A program made the position numbers and the translations under genes. This document shows positions 1 through 6,643 of a DNA stretch of 14,596 nt, piece after piece. Numbering within the stretch: the first letter of the stretch is position 1; every line of letters begins with the position of its first letter. Origin of the DNA: Neovahlkampfia damariscottae (lineage: Eukaryota > Heterolobosea > Selenaionea > Neovahlkampfiida > Neovahlkampfiidae). The stretch spans positions 64,001 to 78,596 of the forward strand of contig JABLTG010000094.1 in assembly GCA_016618085.1 (NCBI GenBank), given 5' to 3'. A model generated the notes under the pieces. That model saw only the letters and a program-made list of their open reading frames with translations. It did no database searches and was not told the origin of the DNA.

Positions 1-852
1 AAACCCAAAAAGACCTGTCAAATAAGCAATTCCGGCTTGTGATTGAGCTATTGGTTCACCAAGTTCAGCTGCTTTGACGAAATATTCAAATGCTTTTTTC
101 GTATTCTTTTCAATACTTTCACCGTCTTGATATTTCAGAGCAATAGTCAAATAAGCAAAAGGATAATCCATCTCACATAATGCTTCAAGTACTTTCCAAC
201 CATTTTCAACTTTATTTGCTCTGAAATATAACTCTTGTAATCTGAACAAATCATCTTCATTTCCTGATTCACAACAACGTTCAGCAAAAGGTATGGATTT
301 TTCAAAATCATTTTTTTGATAATAAATTGTCGCCAATTGTCTATGAGAGTGATCTGAACCTAAATCAGATGCTATGGAATAATATTCAATTGCAACATCT
401 TCCTTTTCTCTCATCATAGCAGCATCACCTAAAAATTCACATGCATTCACATTATTTTTTGCTGCCGATTTTCCAATCAATTCATAAGCTAATGGTTCAT
501 TTTTTGGGACCAATTTTCCATTTAGATGGCAATAACCCAATAAATATTCTGCTTGGGCATCTCCTGCTTCAACTGCTGTTTTTAAATGATTCAAAATTGT
601 TTTTTGGTCAGTTTGGATTTCTTTTGTATTTAAATATAAATTAGCTAATATTGAATGAGCTTCTATTGATCCTTTATCAGAAGCTTCATTTAAAACATCA
701 ATTGCTTTTTTGAAATTTTTTTTTTGAAGTAATTCTGTTGACAGTTGAAGTAGTTCTTCATGCGTTTCTTTATTATAATTTCTGGAAGTGAAATTCAGAA
801 ACAGCTTGTTTTTTTTTGCCCTGATGCTGTTTAACAATTTGAGTTTGTTCAT
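1..852 (-). CDS. Sel1-repeat protein, probably mitochondrial (3' end outside window)
   Basis: An open frame of 284 codons runs off the left edge without a stop. ATG at 852-850 is the first in-frame ATG after an upstream TAA. Residues 1-27 are rich in Lys, Arg, Asn and Ser and lack acidic residues (MNKLKLLNSIRAKKNK...), which looks like a mitochondrial presequence. From about residue 47 onward the chain is tandem helix pairs of about 36 residues with the Sel1 pattern of Ala, Gly, Leu and Tyr: AEYLLGYCHLNGK at 101-113, then AYELIGKSAAKNN, AIEYYSIASDLGS, and KKAFEYFVKAAELGEP at 252-267. Sel1/TPR-like solenoids are protein-interaction scaffolds; the partner cannot be read from sequence. No intron is seen. 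A sense CCAAT element lies 20-24 nt upstream. The repeat class is clear. The mitochondrial location is inferred, and the family within the Sel1 group is unresolved. Confidence 0.85.
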   Translation of the reverse strand, partial: MNKLKLLNSIRAKKNKLFLNFTSRNYNKETHEELLQLSTELLQKKNFKKAIDVLNEASDKGSIEAHSILANLYLNTKEIQTDQKTILNHLKTAVEAGDAQAEYLLGYCHLNGKLVPKNEPLAYELIGKSAAKNNVNACEFLGDAAMMREKEDVAIEYYSIASDLGSDHSHRQLATIYYQKNDFEKSIPFAERCCESGNEDDLFRLQELYFRANKVENGWKVLEALCEMDYPFAYLTIALKYQDGESIEKNTKKAFEYFVKAAELGEPIAQSQAGIAYLTGLFGF

Positions 853-871
853 TTCTTTTAAGAATTCTTTG

Positions 872-876
872 ATTGG
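872..876 (-). promoter_or_regulatory. CCAAT start-proximal element of the Sel1 gene
   Basis: On the minus strand the sequence reads GGAACCAATCAAAG, with 19 nt between CCAAT and the ATG at 852. It belongs to a recurring set of sense-oriented CCAAT elements close to start codons in this window. Its function as a core-promoter element is inferred. Confidence 0.45.
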
Positions 877-971
877 TTCCAACAGATTTTTAGTTTTGAA
901 GAAAATTGAGAAAGTTATGAACTTCACAGTGTGAAAATGAACAAATTAATGAAAAAAAAGAAACTAAAACT

Positions 972-977
972 TTTATT
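972..977 (-). terminator. AATAAA overlapping the stop of the Cys-rich gene
   Basis: The last codon and stop read AAA TAA A on the minus strand, so the TAA at 975-973 is embedded in AATAAA. AATAAA is the standard eukaryotic polyadenylation signal; that it is used here is inferred. Confidence 0.6.
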
Positions 978-1644
978 TCATAAAAAATAACAAAACTACA
1001 TTCAGAAAAAGCAAAATCCAATTTGAAGAAAAAGTACTTGAGCTATTTGGATAACATTTATAACCAAATGAAAAATTATTTACAGTACTACATGTGAGAG
1101 GTGTTTCAGTAGTTTTTCCTTCTCCTGAACAGTTGTTGTTTGTAAAAACTTTCGACAAAAGTGTTGTAGCATTACAAGAGATTGAACTTGAAGATTTTGC
1201 AGAATTTACAGTGCAACCACCAATAGGATAGTGAAGTTGGAATATTTCTTTATCACCAGAACAGTTTTTATCATTTTGATAACTGACAGCTACAGTAGGA
1301 ACACTTATTGGTTCATATTGACAGGTGGTCGTAATTTTATTAACACAGGTTCCAAGAGCTGAAAAAATTAGAATATTTGATCATTTACCAATTTCAGAAT
1401 GTTGGGTTTGTCCTGTGCAATTTGAATATTTGAAAAGCTTTGCATTGATGTGAGTTGAATTACAAGTTGCCTTTATGTATTGACCTAAAACAGCATAGAA
1501 TCCACAATTTCCATCTGTTGGAATTGATACTCTTGTGATTGTAGCTAATTGAGTACAATTGGCGTCGTGATATGCTTTTGAGCTGTACCCACTTGCCAAG
1601 ACATTTGTCGAAAGAACCAGAAGGAAATAAACAAGAAATAACAT
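973..1644 (-). CDS. Secreted Cys-rich two-repeat protein, probably GPI-anchored
   Basis: Two exons (1644-1389 and 1358-973) join across a 30-nt phase-1 intron to give 213 residues. Residues 1-18 (MLFLVYFLLVLSTNVLAS) are a clear signal peptide. The C-terminus is Ser/Asn-rich followed by a hydrophobic tail (NWILLFLNVVLLFFMK) with almost nothing after it, as in GPI-anchor signals. The mature part is two copies of a roughly 95-residue unit: each has NC(T/S), a Gly-Cys step, CN-x-T, K-x-F and NC(T/S)G, and ends in a Cys pair. In the second unit compare CNATTLLSKVF and NNNCSGEG with CNSTHINAKLF and YSNCTGQT in the first. Several NxT/NxS sites could be glycosylated. It is probably a cell-surface protein. 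I do not recognise the family and claim no activity. The intron removes an in-frame TGA just after the donor, which supports the splice. Its TAA stop lies inside AATAAA. Confidence 0.8.
1359..1388 (-). other. Spliceosomal intron, 30 nt, phase 1
   Basis: Starts GTAAATG and ends TTTTTTCAG, with a branch-like TTCTAAT 9 nt before the acceptor. Splicing joins ATT G to CT CTT GGA and continues the Cys-rich frame to the hydrophobic tail. Confidence 0.85.
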
Positions 1645-1662
1645 TTTGAAGGCAAGAAACTC

Positions 1663-1667
1663 ATTGG
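1663..1667 (-). promoter_or_regulatory. CCAAT element of the Cys-rich gene
   Basis: Minus strand reads AAGCCAATGAG, 18 nt before the ATG at 1644. The ATG inside this element is out of frame with the gene. Confidence 0.45.
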
Positions 1668-2123
1668 CTTATTTATTAACTTTTTTGAACAGAAAAGTTC
1701 AAACAATTGGCTAAAAGAATTTTTCGTTGAGAACAGAATTTTGTTTTGAGAACAAAGAAAGGTGTAAATGAGTAATATACAACCCCAAAAGAAAGAAAAT
1801 AAACTCAATTTTTGGGGGCATCTCGGAATAAAGTCAAAAAAATAAAAAATATAATTCAACCAATGAAACTATTGATAACTTCAAACAAAATGCTTCCAGT
1901 CAAAAACTCAAAATGAATCAAAGACAAACGAATAAGCACTGGTATTTTTGTTCCAAAAGCAAAGTGGTTCTTAGAAACCAGCAGAACTTCAACTTAATCT
2001 GAATGGTTTATTTTTTTTTGACAAAACTTGATGAGGAACCTTTGGTTTCTCAAAAAAAACTTGTTATCTTCAATGTTCGAACGAATATTACTTTTATTTC
2101 ATGAATATTAGATTCAAAACTAT

Positions 2124-2128
2124 CCAAT
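2124..2128 (+). promoter_or_regulatory. CCAAT element upstream of the FAD oxidoreductase
   Basis: The sequence reads TATCCAATAG, 39 nt before the ATG at 2168. A second copy (ATATCCAATGA, CCAAT at 2165-2169) lies 40 nt before the in-frame ATG at 2210. The two copies therefore leave the start codon ambiguous. Confidence 0.4.
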
Positions 2129-2167
2129 AGATACAATAGATGGATTTGATCTCATTGATAATATCCA

Positions 2168-3725
2168 ATGAAACCCGGATCAAATTCTCAGATCCTAAAA
2201 TTCAAAAAGATGGAAGAACCAGTCGTACGAGAAGTAACACATCCTTTACCACCAGTTGAAGAAGAACAGCAATTACAACAAGATGCACCTGTAATCGAAC
2301 CCGAAGAACCACAAGTCCAAAAAAGATACTCAGTTGAAGGTTTGGATATACTTAAAAAACAACTTCGTGGGAAAGTAATACTCTCAATAGATCCTAATTT
2401 TGATGATATCCTCAAGGAAACCTTCAACTTTGATATGATCAAACAAAACCTTCCAATGATGATCATTCAACCACTTACCAATGTTGATGTTATCAATACA
2501 TTGAAATTTGCTCATCAATATAATATTCACTATTCAGTTAGAGCAGGTGGTTTTTCAGCAACTGGAAATTGTTTCATGAAAGATGGAATAATGATTGATT
2601 TAAGTTTAATGAAAGGAATCCAAGTAGATTTGAAAAATAAAGAAGTCATAGTTGAACCAGGTTGTAATGTTGAAGATTTAGAATATGAAACCAATCATTT
2701 TGGATTCACAGTTCCTTCAGGAAACTTTAAAAAAGTTGGAATTTCAGGATTAGCATTACATGGAGGATATAGCTTTTTATCAAGAAAATTTGGTTTAATG
2801 AGTGATAATTTAATATCAGTTGACGTTGTTTTACCAAATGAAAAACTTGTTCAAGTTGATGAAAAGTCAAAAGAAGCCAAAGATTTAATGTATGGAATTC
2901 GGTAATTTCTAATCCAATTTCTCATTTTTTTTTAAAAGAGGAAGTGGAGGATCTTTTGGAATCATCACTAAACTAAAGTTCAAAATGCACAAAATTCCTG
3001 AATCAATGTTCGGTGGAATTCTTGTTTATAATGGTGTGACAATCAAAGAATTATTTGCTTCATGGAGAAAACTCACTAAATACCACATGAATGATCGTGA
3101 TTTTTCATCTTCATTTTACATAAAACCGCTCCCAAAATTAGAAGTTTCAATTGCTGTTTTTCATTTAACATCTCATAAAATTGGTGAAGATATCGTTTCA
3201 GAATTGAAGAAAGTCGGTGGAGAACCAATTTCATCTTCATTTGGAACTAAAACAATCACAGAAATTCAAGATGAAATGAATGAATTTTTTGAAATTGCTC
3301 CAAGAAATAAATGGACTTCTAGATCCATTTTACACACTGAAATGACAAATGAATTCTTTGACACTTTATTAAATGGAGGAGTTTATGATATCCCAAGGGA
3401 ATGTGATCAAACAATATTTTCAATTGAATTATGGGGTGGTCAAATCAATTCAAAATCATCTTCATCAACACCAATTCCAGTTAGAGGGTCTGATTATGTT
3501 GTTTCAATGAGGGCAGGTTGGGGAGATGAAGAAAAAGATAAAGAACATACATATTGGTTGGATGGGTTAAAAGCAAAATTAACTGAATTTTGTCAACATC
3601 ACAGAACTGACTTTCCATGTTATGAAACAAATCCTTGTTTAAGAGATGAAAAACTTTATAAACTTAAAGAAAAATATGATCCACATTCTGAAATTGTTGG
3701 TGGAATTCATATTTTAACAAAATAA
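2168..3725 (+). CDS. FAD-linked oxidoreductase, berberine-bridge-like (PCMH-type FAD domain)
   Basis: Exons 2168-2901 and 2939-3725 give 506 residues, or 492 if the in-frame ATG at 2210 is used. The latter has a better context (AAAAAGATGG), and the first ATG sits inside a CCAAT element. The N-terminus is a Pro/Glu/Gln-rich linker without a clear signal peptide. The FAD-binding domain follows: RAGGFSATGNC (family form GGHS..G), then VPSGNFKKVGISGL, GGYSFLSRKFGLMSDN and, across the splice, RGSGGSFGIIT. The C-terminal half is the substrate domain and ends with the family-type LKEKYDPHSEIVGGI. Such enzymes oxidise alcohols, sugars or alkaloids with O2, making H2O2. Oddity: the His that normally carries 8-alpha-linked FAD is Phe, and the Cys used in bicovalent members is also Phe (SGNF), so FAD should be bound non-covalently. 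The substrate is unknown. Confidence 0.88.
2902..2938 (+). other. Spliceosomal intron, 37 nt, phase 2
   Basis: Starts GTAATTTCTAATCC and ends in a long T-run plus AAAAG. Splicing joins CG to A and restores the conserved RGSGGSFGI segment of the FAD domain, so the junction is well supported. Confidence 0.92.
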
Positions 3726-3726
3726 A
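3721..3726 (+). terminator. AATAAA overlapping the stop of the FAD oxidoreductase
   Basis: The last Lys codon and stop read AAA TAA A, so TAA 3723-3725 lies within AATAAA. The next gene starts 60 nt later. Confidence 0.6.
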
Positions 3727-3772
3727 TTTTTCCAGCTTGTGTGTTTAATGATTGGTTGGTTTTCCGAATAAT

Positions 3773-3777
3773 CCAAT
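3773..3777 (+). promoter_or_regulatory. CCAAT element of the basic secreted gene
   Basis: AATCCAATTA lies 8 nt before the ATG at 3786, within the 60-nt gap after the previous gene. Confidence 0.4.
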
Positions 3778-3785
3778 TAAAAAAA

Positions 3786-4731
3786 ATGAAAAAATTGTTG
3801 GTTATTGTGACAGTTCTTCTCTTCGCTTATGTCATCTCTATGCCAATAAAATGTCTTACAAATGCTAGAATCTTAGAAGAAGATACAGAAGAAATTACAG
3901 TCCTTGGTGGAGACCCATGTGAAGGTTTAAGAAAACAAAAACTAAAAATTAGATGGAAGAGTTTGTCAACAAAAATGTTCATGTGGAAAAACTTTTTTAT
4001 TCAGAGTTGATGATATAATGAAAAAAGACTCCACCTTCAGTACCGTATTCAAAAAAGTTTGCATTCAAAACAAATATGAACAATATATATCAAGTGAACG
4101 TGTTGGAAGATTTCATCGATCAAAAACAATTTCTTCTGGAGGAGATAGTCAAGGTTTTATATTTAAAGAATTACAAAAGGCACTCAATACAATTGGAAAA
4201 CGTCAGTATTCCAGTTATAAAAGAGGATTTGGTTATTTATATGCTAAAATCATGAACCCACCAGCACCTAAAAATTCAGGGCGTTCAAGATCCAAACACA
4301 AACCAATAATCGATCCAGCTGCTCAATTTTTAGCAAGATTGGCAATGGCTTATCGCGACTTTCTTCATGTATGCAAAAGAAAATCAGACTGGAAATCCAA
4401 AATTGATCAAAGAGTTAATAGTGTCTTCAATACAGTTTATAAAAAGTATTACAAATCTAGTTATGAAAAATTATCAAAAAGACAGCTCAAAAAGAGCGCC
4501 AATTCTCTTAAAACAAATGTTGCCAATTACTTAAAGAAGGACAATGGAACAGCTGTCAAGTACTGTAGTTGTTCTTCTTTGAATGGAAATCATAGAATTG
4601 CTTATCAAAAACGTAGAACAGGAAGACCTTCAAGAGGATCCCCAAGATTTGTCACTGCTTATAAATTCGTTTCATTTCCAAAATACAAATCAAAATTAAA
4701 TGATCAATGCAAACGTTTATGCAAAAAATAA
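3786..4731 (+). CDS. Secreted, strongly basic Cys-containing protein of unknown function
   Basis: Exons 3786-3924 and 3953-4731 give 305 residues. Residues 1-18 (MKKLLVIVTVLLFAYVIS) form a signal peptide, followed by an acidic propeptide-like stretch (EEDTEE, about 31-36). The intron call rests on restoring a Cys-rich segment at the junction: C45, then CQQKCSC (51-57) and GKTFLFRVDD. Without splicing the first frame stops after about 75 residues. The rest is very rich in Lys and Arg and poor in acidic residues (RSRSKHKP, KRRTGRPSRG). It carries more Cys in YCSCSS and the C-terminal CKRLCKK, so disulfides are likely. I do not recognise the family. The charge suggests binding to an anionic surface or nucleic acid after secretion, which is inference only. 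Its TAA is inside a palindromic AATAAATTTATT shared with the convergent neighbour. Confidence 0.8.
3925..3952 (+). other. Spliceosomal intron, 28 nt, phase 1
   Basis: Donor GTTTAAG, branch-like ACTAAAA, acceptor ATTAG. Exon 2 must begin after the in-frame TAA at 3943-3945, and this is the first AG after that stop that restores the frame. Donors further downstream (GTCAAC, GTTCATG) paired with TTATTCAG are formally possible but would remove the Cys-rich segment. Confidence 0.75.
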
Positions 4732-4738
4732 ATTTATT
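4727..4738. terminator. Palindromic double poly(A) signal AATAAATTTATT shared by convergent genes
   Basis: This 12-bp perfect palindrome reads AATAAA on both strands. The TAA of the plus-strand gene (4729-4731) lies in one copy and the TAA of the minus-strand gene (4736-4734) lies in the other, with 2 nt between the stops. If both are used as polyadenylation signals, each 3' UTR must run into the coding sequence of the opposite gene. Confidence 0.65.
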
Positions 4739-5237
4739 GAATTAATTTTTGGTTCATTGAATGATTGTTATTTGAAATATCTTTACATTTCTTTGATTTG
4801 AATGATTCCAATTCTTTTTCAAATTGTTCTTTTTCAATTTGTTTTTTTACATTTTCTAAATACTGTACATCTCTGGCTTCATGATTCCAGAAAGTTTGCA
4901 AATCAGATGAACTGAGGTCTTCAAGTCCTTCTTCAATATTTTGTTTTGCCATATCAACAAATGGTTCTACTTGTTCATATAGTTTGTTTCCAGCAGTTGT
5001 GATTGAATCAGATAATTTTTCTGATTTTTCTTTAAACATAAATTTTGCATCTAATTTTTTTGATTCATCTTCAAACCATTTATCTGCAATTTCTCTCGAT
5101 TCGTGATACATGAATGCATCATCTTTGTGATCCATTTGACAAGCCATGAGTTTTTCCATATAATCCAGTTGGAGTTTTCTCTTTTGGAAAGAGTATTGTT
5201 CTTGAATATAATTTTGCGTGTCTTGTGATGTTTTCAT
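4734..5237 (-). CDS. Helical, charged protein of unknown function
   Basis: An open frame of 167 residues from ATG 5237-5235 (MKTSQDTQ). The frame stays open for 27 further codons upstream to a possible ATG at 5318, but that part overlaps the preceding ORF in another frame, so the inner ATG is preferred. The product is almost entirely charged and helical, rich in Lys, Glu and Gln, with coiled-coil-like stretches (KKQIEKEQFEKELESFKSKK near the C-terminus). It has no signal peptide, membrane segment or catalytic motif that I can recognise. A TATA-like TATAAAAGG lies about 33 nt upstream. It is the only confident gene here with a start in the window that lacks a close CCAAT element of either orientation. 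It is convergent with the basic secreted gene, with 2 nt between the stops. Confidence 0.65.
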   Translation of the reverse strand: MKTSQDTQNYIQEQYSFQKRKLQLDYMEKLMACQMDHKDDAFMYHESREIADKWFEDESKKLDAKFMFKEKSEKLSDSITTAGNKLYEQVEPFVDMAKQNIEEGLEDLSSSDLQTFWNHEARDVQYLENVKKQIEKEQFEKELESFKSKKCKDISNNNHSMNQKLIQ

Positions 5238-5270
5238 TTTTGTTTTTGATGTTTGTCTAAGGATTATTCC

Positions 5271-5277
5271 TTTTATA
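5271..5277 (-). promoter_or_regulatory. TATA-like sequence upstream of the helical-protein gene
   Basis: Minus strand reads CTATAAAAGG, 33 nt before the ATG at 5237. It contains the stop codon of the upstream 71-residue ORF. Such a motif arises easily by chance in AT-rich DNA. Confidence 0.2.
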
Positions 5278-5488
5278 GAAATTTTTCGGCTGTTGAACCA
5301 ATGAAAAATGCACTCCAAAATTCTTCATTGGATGAAGATCCGTGAGTGATCTGATAGGAACATTGTTTTAAAGTTGCTCTTTTTGGTTCAATTTTCATAT
5401 TGAAACAAATTTCTTTCTGTGGTTCAAAATCCCAACTGTAGGCTTTTTGAGATGATTTGTTGGACGGTGCAATAACTGGATTCTTCAT
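5273..5488 (-). CDS. 71-residue ORF overlapping the preceding stop codon (ATGA); small gene or frameshifted C-terminus
   Basis: ATG 5488-5486 overlaps the TGA (5487-5485) of the upstream ORF. The 71 residues have balanced, protein-like composition (for example AYSWDFEPQKEICFN and SNEEFWSAFFIGS) and end in TAA. There is no signal peptide or known motif. In a eukaryote an ATGA overlap is unusual. The overlap sits at a run of five A (GCAAAAATGAAG), where a one-base shift would fuse this ORF to the end of the upstream acidic protein. Three readings remain: a separate small protein from a dicistronic mRNA, the true C-terminus of the upstream gene (single-base error or programmed shift), or a remnant. 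There is no sense CCAAT or AATAAA of its own at the expected places, which favours the fused reading. Confidence 0.45.
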   Translation of the reverse strand: MKNPVIAPSNKSSQKAYSWDFEPQKEICFNMKIEPKRATLKQCSYQITHGSSSNEEFWSAFFIGSTAEKFL

Positions 5489-6228
5489 TTTTGCATGAGT
5501 TTTAAAATATCTGGATGATCAAATTCCTCATCTTCTTCATCACCATCTTCATGAGTCAATAAATCATTTGATGAATTATTATTCTCTTCAAAATCTGTAA
5601 AACTGTACTCCGTTTCATTAGCAAAAGGTATTTCATGCAAAGTGGTCAAAAATAAATTGGATAAATCCTCTTTTTTATCAGTACTTTTCAGAACATCAAT
5701 TACAACTGAACTTTGTCTTTGTACTTCATTTCCGACTTCAGGTGATTCATGCTTTGGTTTAGGTGAAAATTTACTCTTTATTGTTGAGATGACATTGTCT
5801 GAAAAGTTGACACTATTTCGGAATTTTTTGAGTACAGTTTTTTCTTCCTTTAATGGCAGTGACTTTGTAGAGGTTTCAGTGAAAGACAATTTGTGAATAT
5901 CTACAGAACCTCTTGGTTTGTTAAAATACGCCTTCATCATTTTGCTGAATTTCGAATCTGATTTGAAAAAATTTGGATCCATGGATTTGTGTGAATTTCT
6001 AGTATTTTTTATATTCATTTCTATTTTAAATTTTGACTCAAATTCCATTTTCTTTTTTAAATAATCTTTTTCTTTTGTGTTCACTTTTGAAATTTGTAGA
6101 ATGTTTTTTTCTTCTTTTGTGGTGGTTTTGTAGAGAAAATTTTGCAAATCAAAATCATCAACAAATTCTTCTAAATTGAAATCTGTTTCATCTTCTTCTT
6201 CAGTTGTTGTCCAAGATAGTTTGCTCAT
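5485..6228 (-). CDS. Acidic, Ser/Thr/Lys-rich, probably disordered protein
   Basis: A single open frame of 247 residues from ATG 6228. The N-terminus is acidic (TTEEEDETDFNLEEF), the middle is basic and Ser-rich with possible phosphorylation sites (KFRNSVNFS, KFSPKPKHESPE), and the end is acidic (EDGDEEDEEFDHPDIL). No folded domain, signal peptide or membrane span is visible, so it is probably intrinsically disordered. It ends in TGA without an adjacent AATAAA, unlike most genes here, and the next ORF opens at that TGA in the -1 frame. The real product may therefore continue for about 70 more residues. It is divergent from the 54-residue gene at 6409. The nearest CCAAT element, at 6261-6265, points the other way. 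The function is unknown. Confidence 0.65.
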   Translation of the reverse strand: MSKLSWTTTEEEDETDFNLEEFVDDFDLQNFLYKTTTKEEKNILQISKVNTKEKDYLKKKMEFESKFKIEMNIKNTRNSHKSMDPNFFKSDSKFSKMMKAYFNKPRGSVDIHKLSFTETSTKSLPLKEEKTVLKKFRNSVNFSDNVISTIKSKFSPKPKHESPEVGNEVQRQSSVVIDVLKSTDKKEDLSNLFLTTLHEIPFANETEYSFTDFEENNNSSNDLLTHEDGDEEDEEFDHPDILKLMQK

Positions 6229-6408
6229 CTGAATAATTAACTTTTTTTTTTGTCAAACAACCAATCAAAGTGCTTGTTTTTAAAATGTGTAAAACGATTA
6301 AAAATACCAATAATAAAGAGACTGAGACAGCGGATACTTGAAAAGAATTGTGGAGAAAATTCAACCAATCAAAATTTAGATTGATTATTTTGTTGGACGA
6401 ACACAATT
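6229..6408. promoter_or_regulatory. Divergent intergenic region with two copies of CAACCAATCAAA
   Basis: This gap lies between the minus-strand acidic-protein gene and the plus-strand 54-residue gene. It carries the identical 12-mer CAACCAATCAAA twice, at 6258-6269 and 6362-6373, both in plus orientation. The second lies 39 nt before ATG 6409. The first is about 32 nt from the opposite gene's ATG in reverse orientation, or could serve an 18-codon ORF starting at 6285. A T10 run flanks the minus-strand start. Bidirectional promoter use is inferred. Confidence 0.45.
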
Positions 6409-6573
6409 ATGAAAGAGGAGGATAAATCATTGATAATTGAAGTTTGTGATGTTTCTGCTGTGAAAGAATGTTTCAAAAAACATCCAAGAGATAGAAATAT
6501 TCACTGTAAAAAAGAACTTGCTGAATATAAAACAAAATGCTCAGAAGCAGCTGAAAAAGTGAAATCAAAATAA
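6409..6573 (+). CDS. 54-residue CHCH-like (twin-Cys helix) small protein
   Basis: A complete small ORF runs from ATG 6409 to TAA 6571. It has a sense CCAATCAAAA element 39 nt upstream and an AATAAA overlapping the stop, the same pattern as the larger genes here, which argues that it is real. The product has two Cys pairs in two predicted helices: C-DVSAVKE-C, then FKKHPRDRNIH, then C-KKELAEYKTK-C. The spacings are CX7C and CX10C. Helix-loop-helix proteins with twin CX9C or CX10C pairs (the COX6B/COA6/Cmc type) are imported into the mitochondrial intermembrane space by Mia40-Erv1 oxidation. The 10-residue second spacing matches the COX6B/COA6 kind, but the 7-residue first spacing is short. Membership of the CHCH group is a plausible inference from length and Cys layout, not proven. 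Confidence 0.65.
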   Translation: MKEEDKSLIIEVCDVSAVKECFKKHPRDRNIHCKKELAEYKTKCSEAAEKVKSK

Positions 6574-6574
6574 A
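6569..6574 (+). terminator. AATAAA overlapping the stop of the 54-residue gene
   Basis: The final Lys codon and stop read AAA TAA A, so TAA 6571-6573 is inside AATAAA. Only 70 nt follow before the next ATG. Confidence 0.6.
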
Positions 6575-6622
6575 GCAATTCTCTAAAAATTTAAAATCAC
6601 AATTATACATCCAAATTATTGT

Positions 6623-6627
6623 CCAAT
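6623..6627 (+). promoter_or_regulatory. CCAAT element of the F-box-WD40-NMNAT gene
   Basis: GTCCAATCG lies 16 nt before ATG 6644, in the gene's sense. Confidence 0.45.
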
Positions 6628-6643
6628 CGAAATCCTTGTTTAA

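Larger units (their letters stand above)
1645..2167. other. Intergenic region between divergent genes
   Basis: This 523-nt stretch separates the minus-strand Cys-rich gene from the plus-strand oxidoreductase. It is AT-rich and shows no credible gene. It holds plus-strand CCAAT elements at 1860-1864 and 2124-2128, with another at 2165-2169 overlapping the first possible ATG of the oxidoreductase, and a minus-strand CCAAT at 1663-1667. A short ORF of 29 codons at 1913-2002 has no recognisable features. A weak inverted repeat (TGGTT/AACCA) lies near 1965-1983. It is best read as a bidirectional promoter region. Confidence 0.6.

Noticed and set aside
441-644. Plus-strand ORF opposite the Sel1 gene
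   Set aside because: It is antisense to a convincing Sel1-repeat coding frame and its product is low-complexity hydrophobic sequence.
1545-1859. Minus-strand ORF of 104 codons overlapping the Cys-rich gene start
   Set aside because: It has a non-ATG start and a Phe/Ser-rich composition, and overlaps the signal-peptide exon in another frame.
1913-2002. 29-residue plus-strand ORF downstream of a CCAAT element
   Set aside because: It is too short, has no features, and lacks the stop/AATAAA arrangement seen in real genes here.
6200-6406. Minus-strand ORF with a hydrophobic stretch upstream of the acidic-protein gene
   Set aside because: It lies across a promoter region with CCAAT elements, overlaps the acidic gene's start in another frame, and has no recognisable protein pattern.
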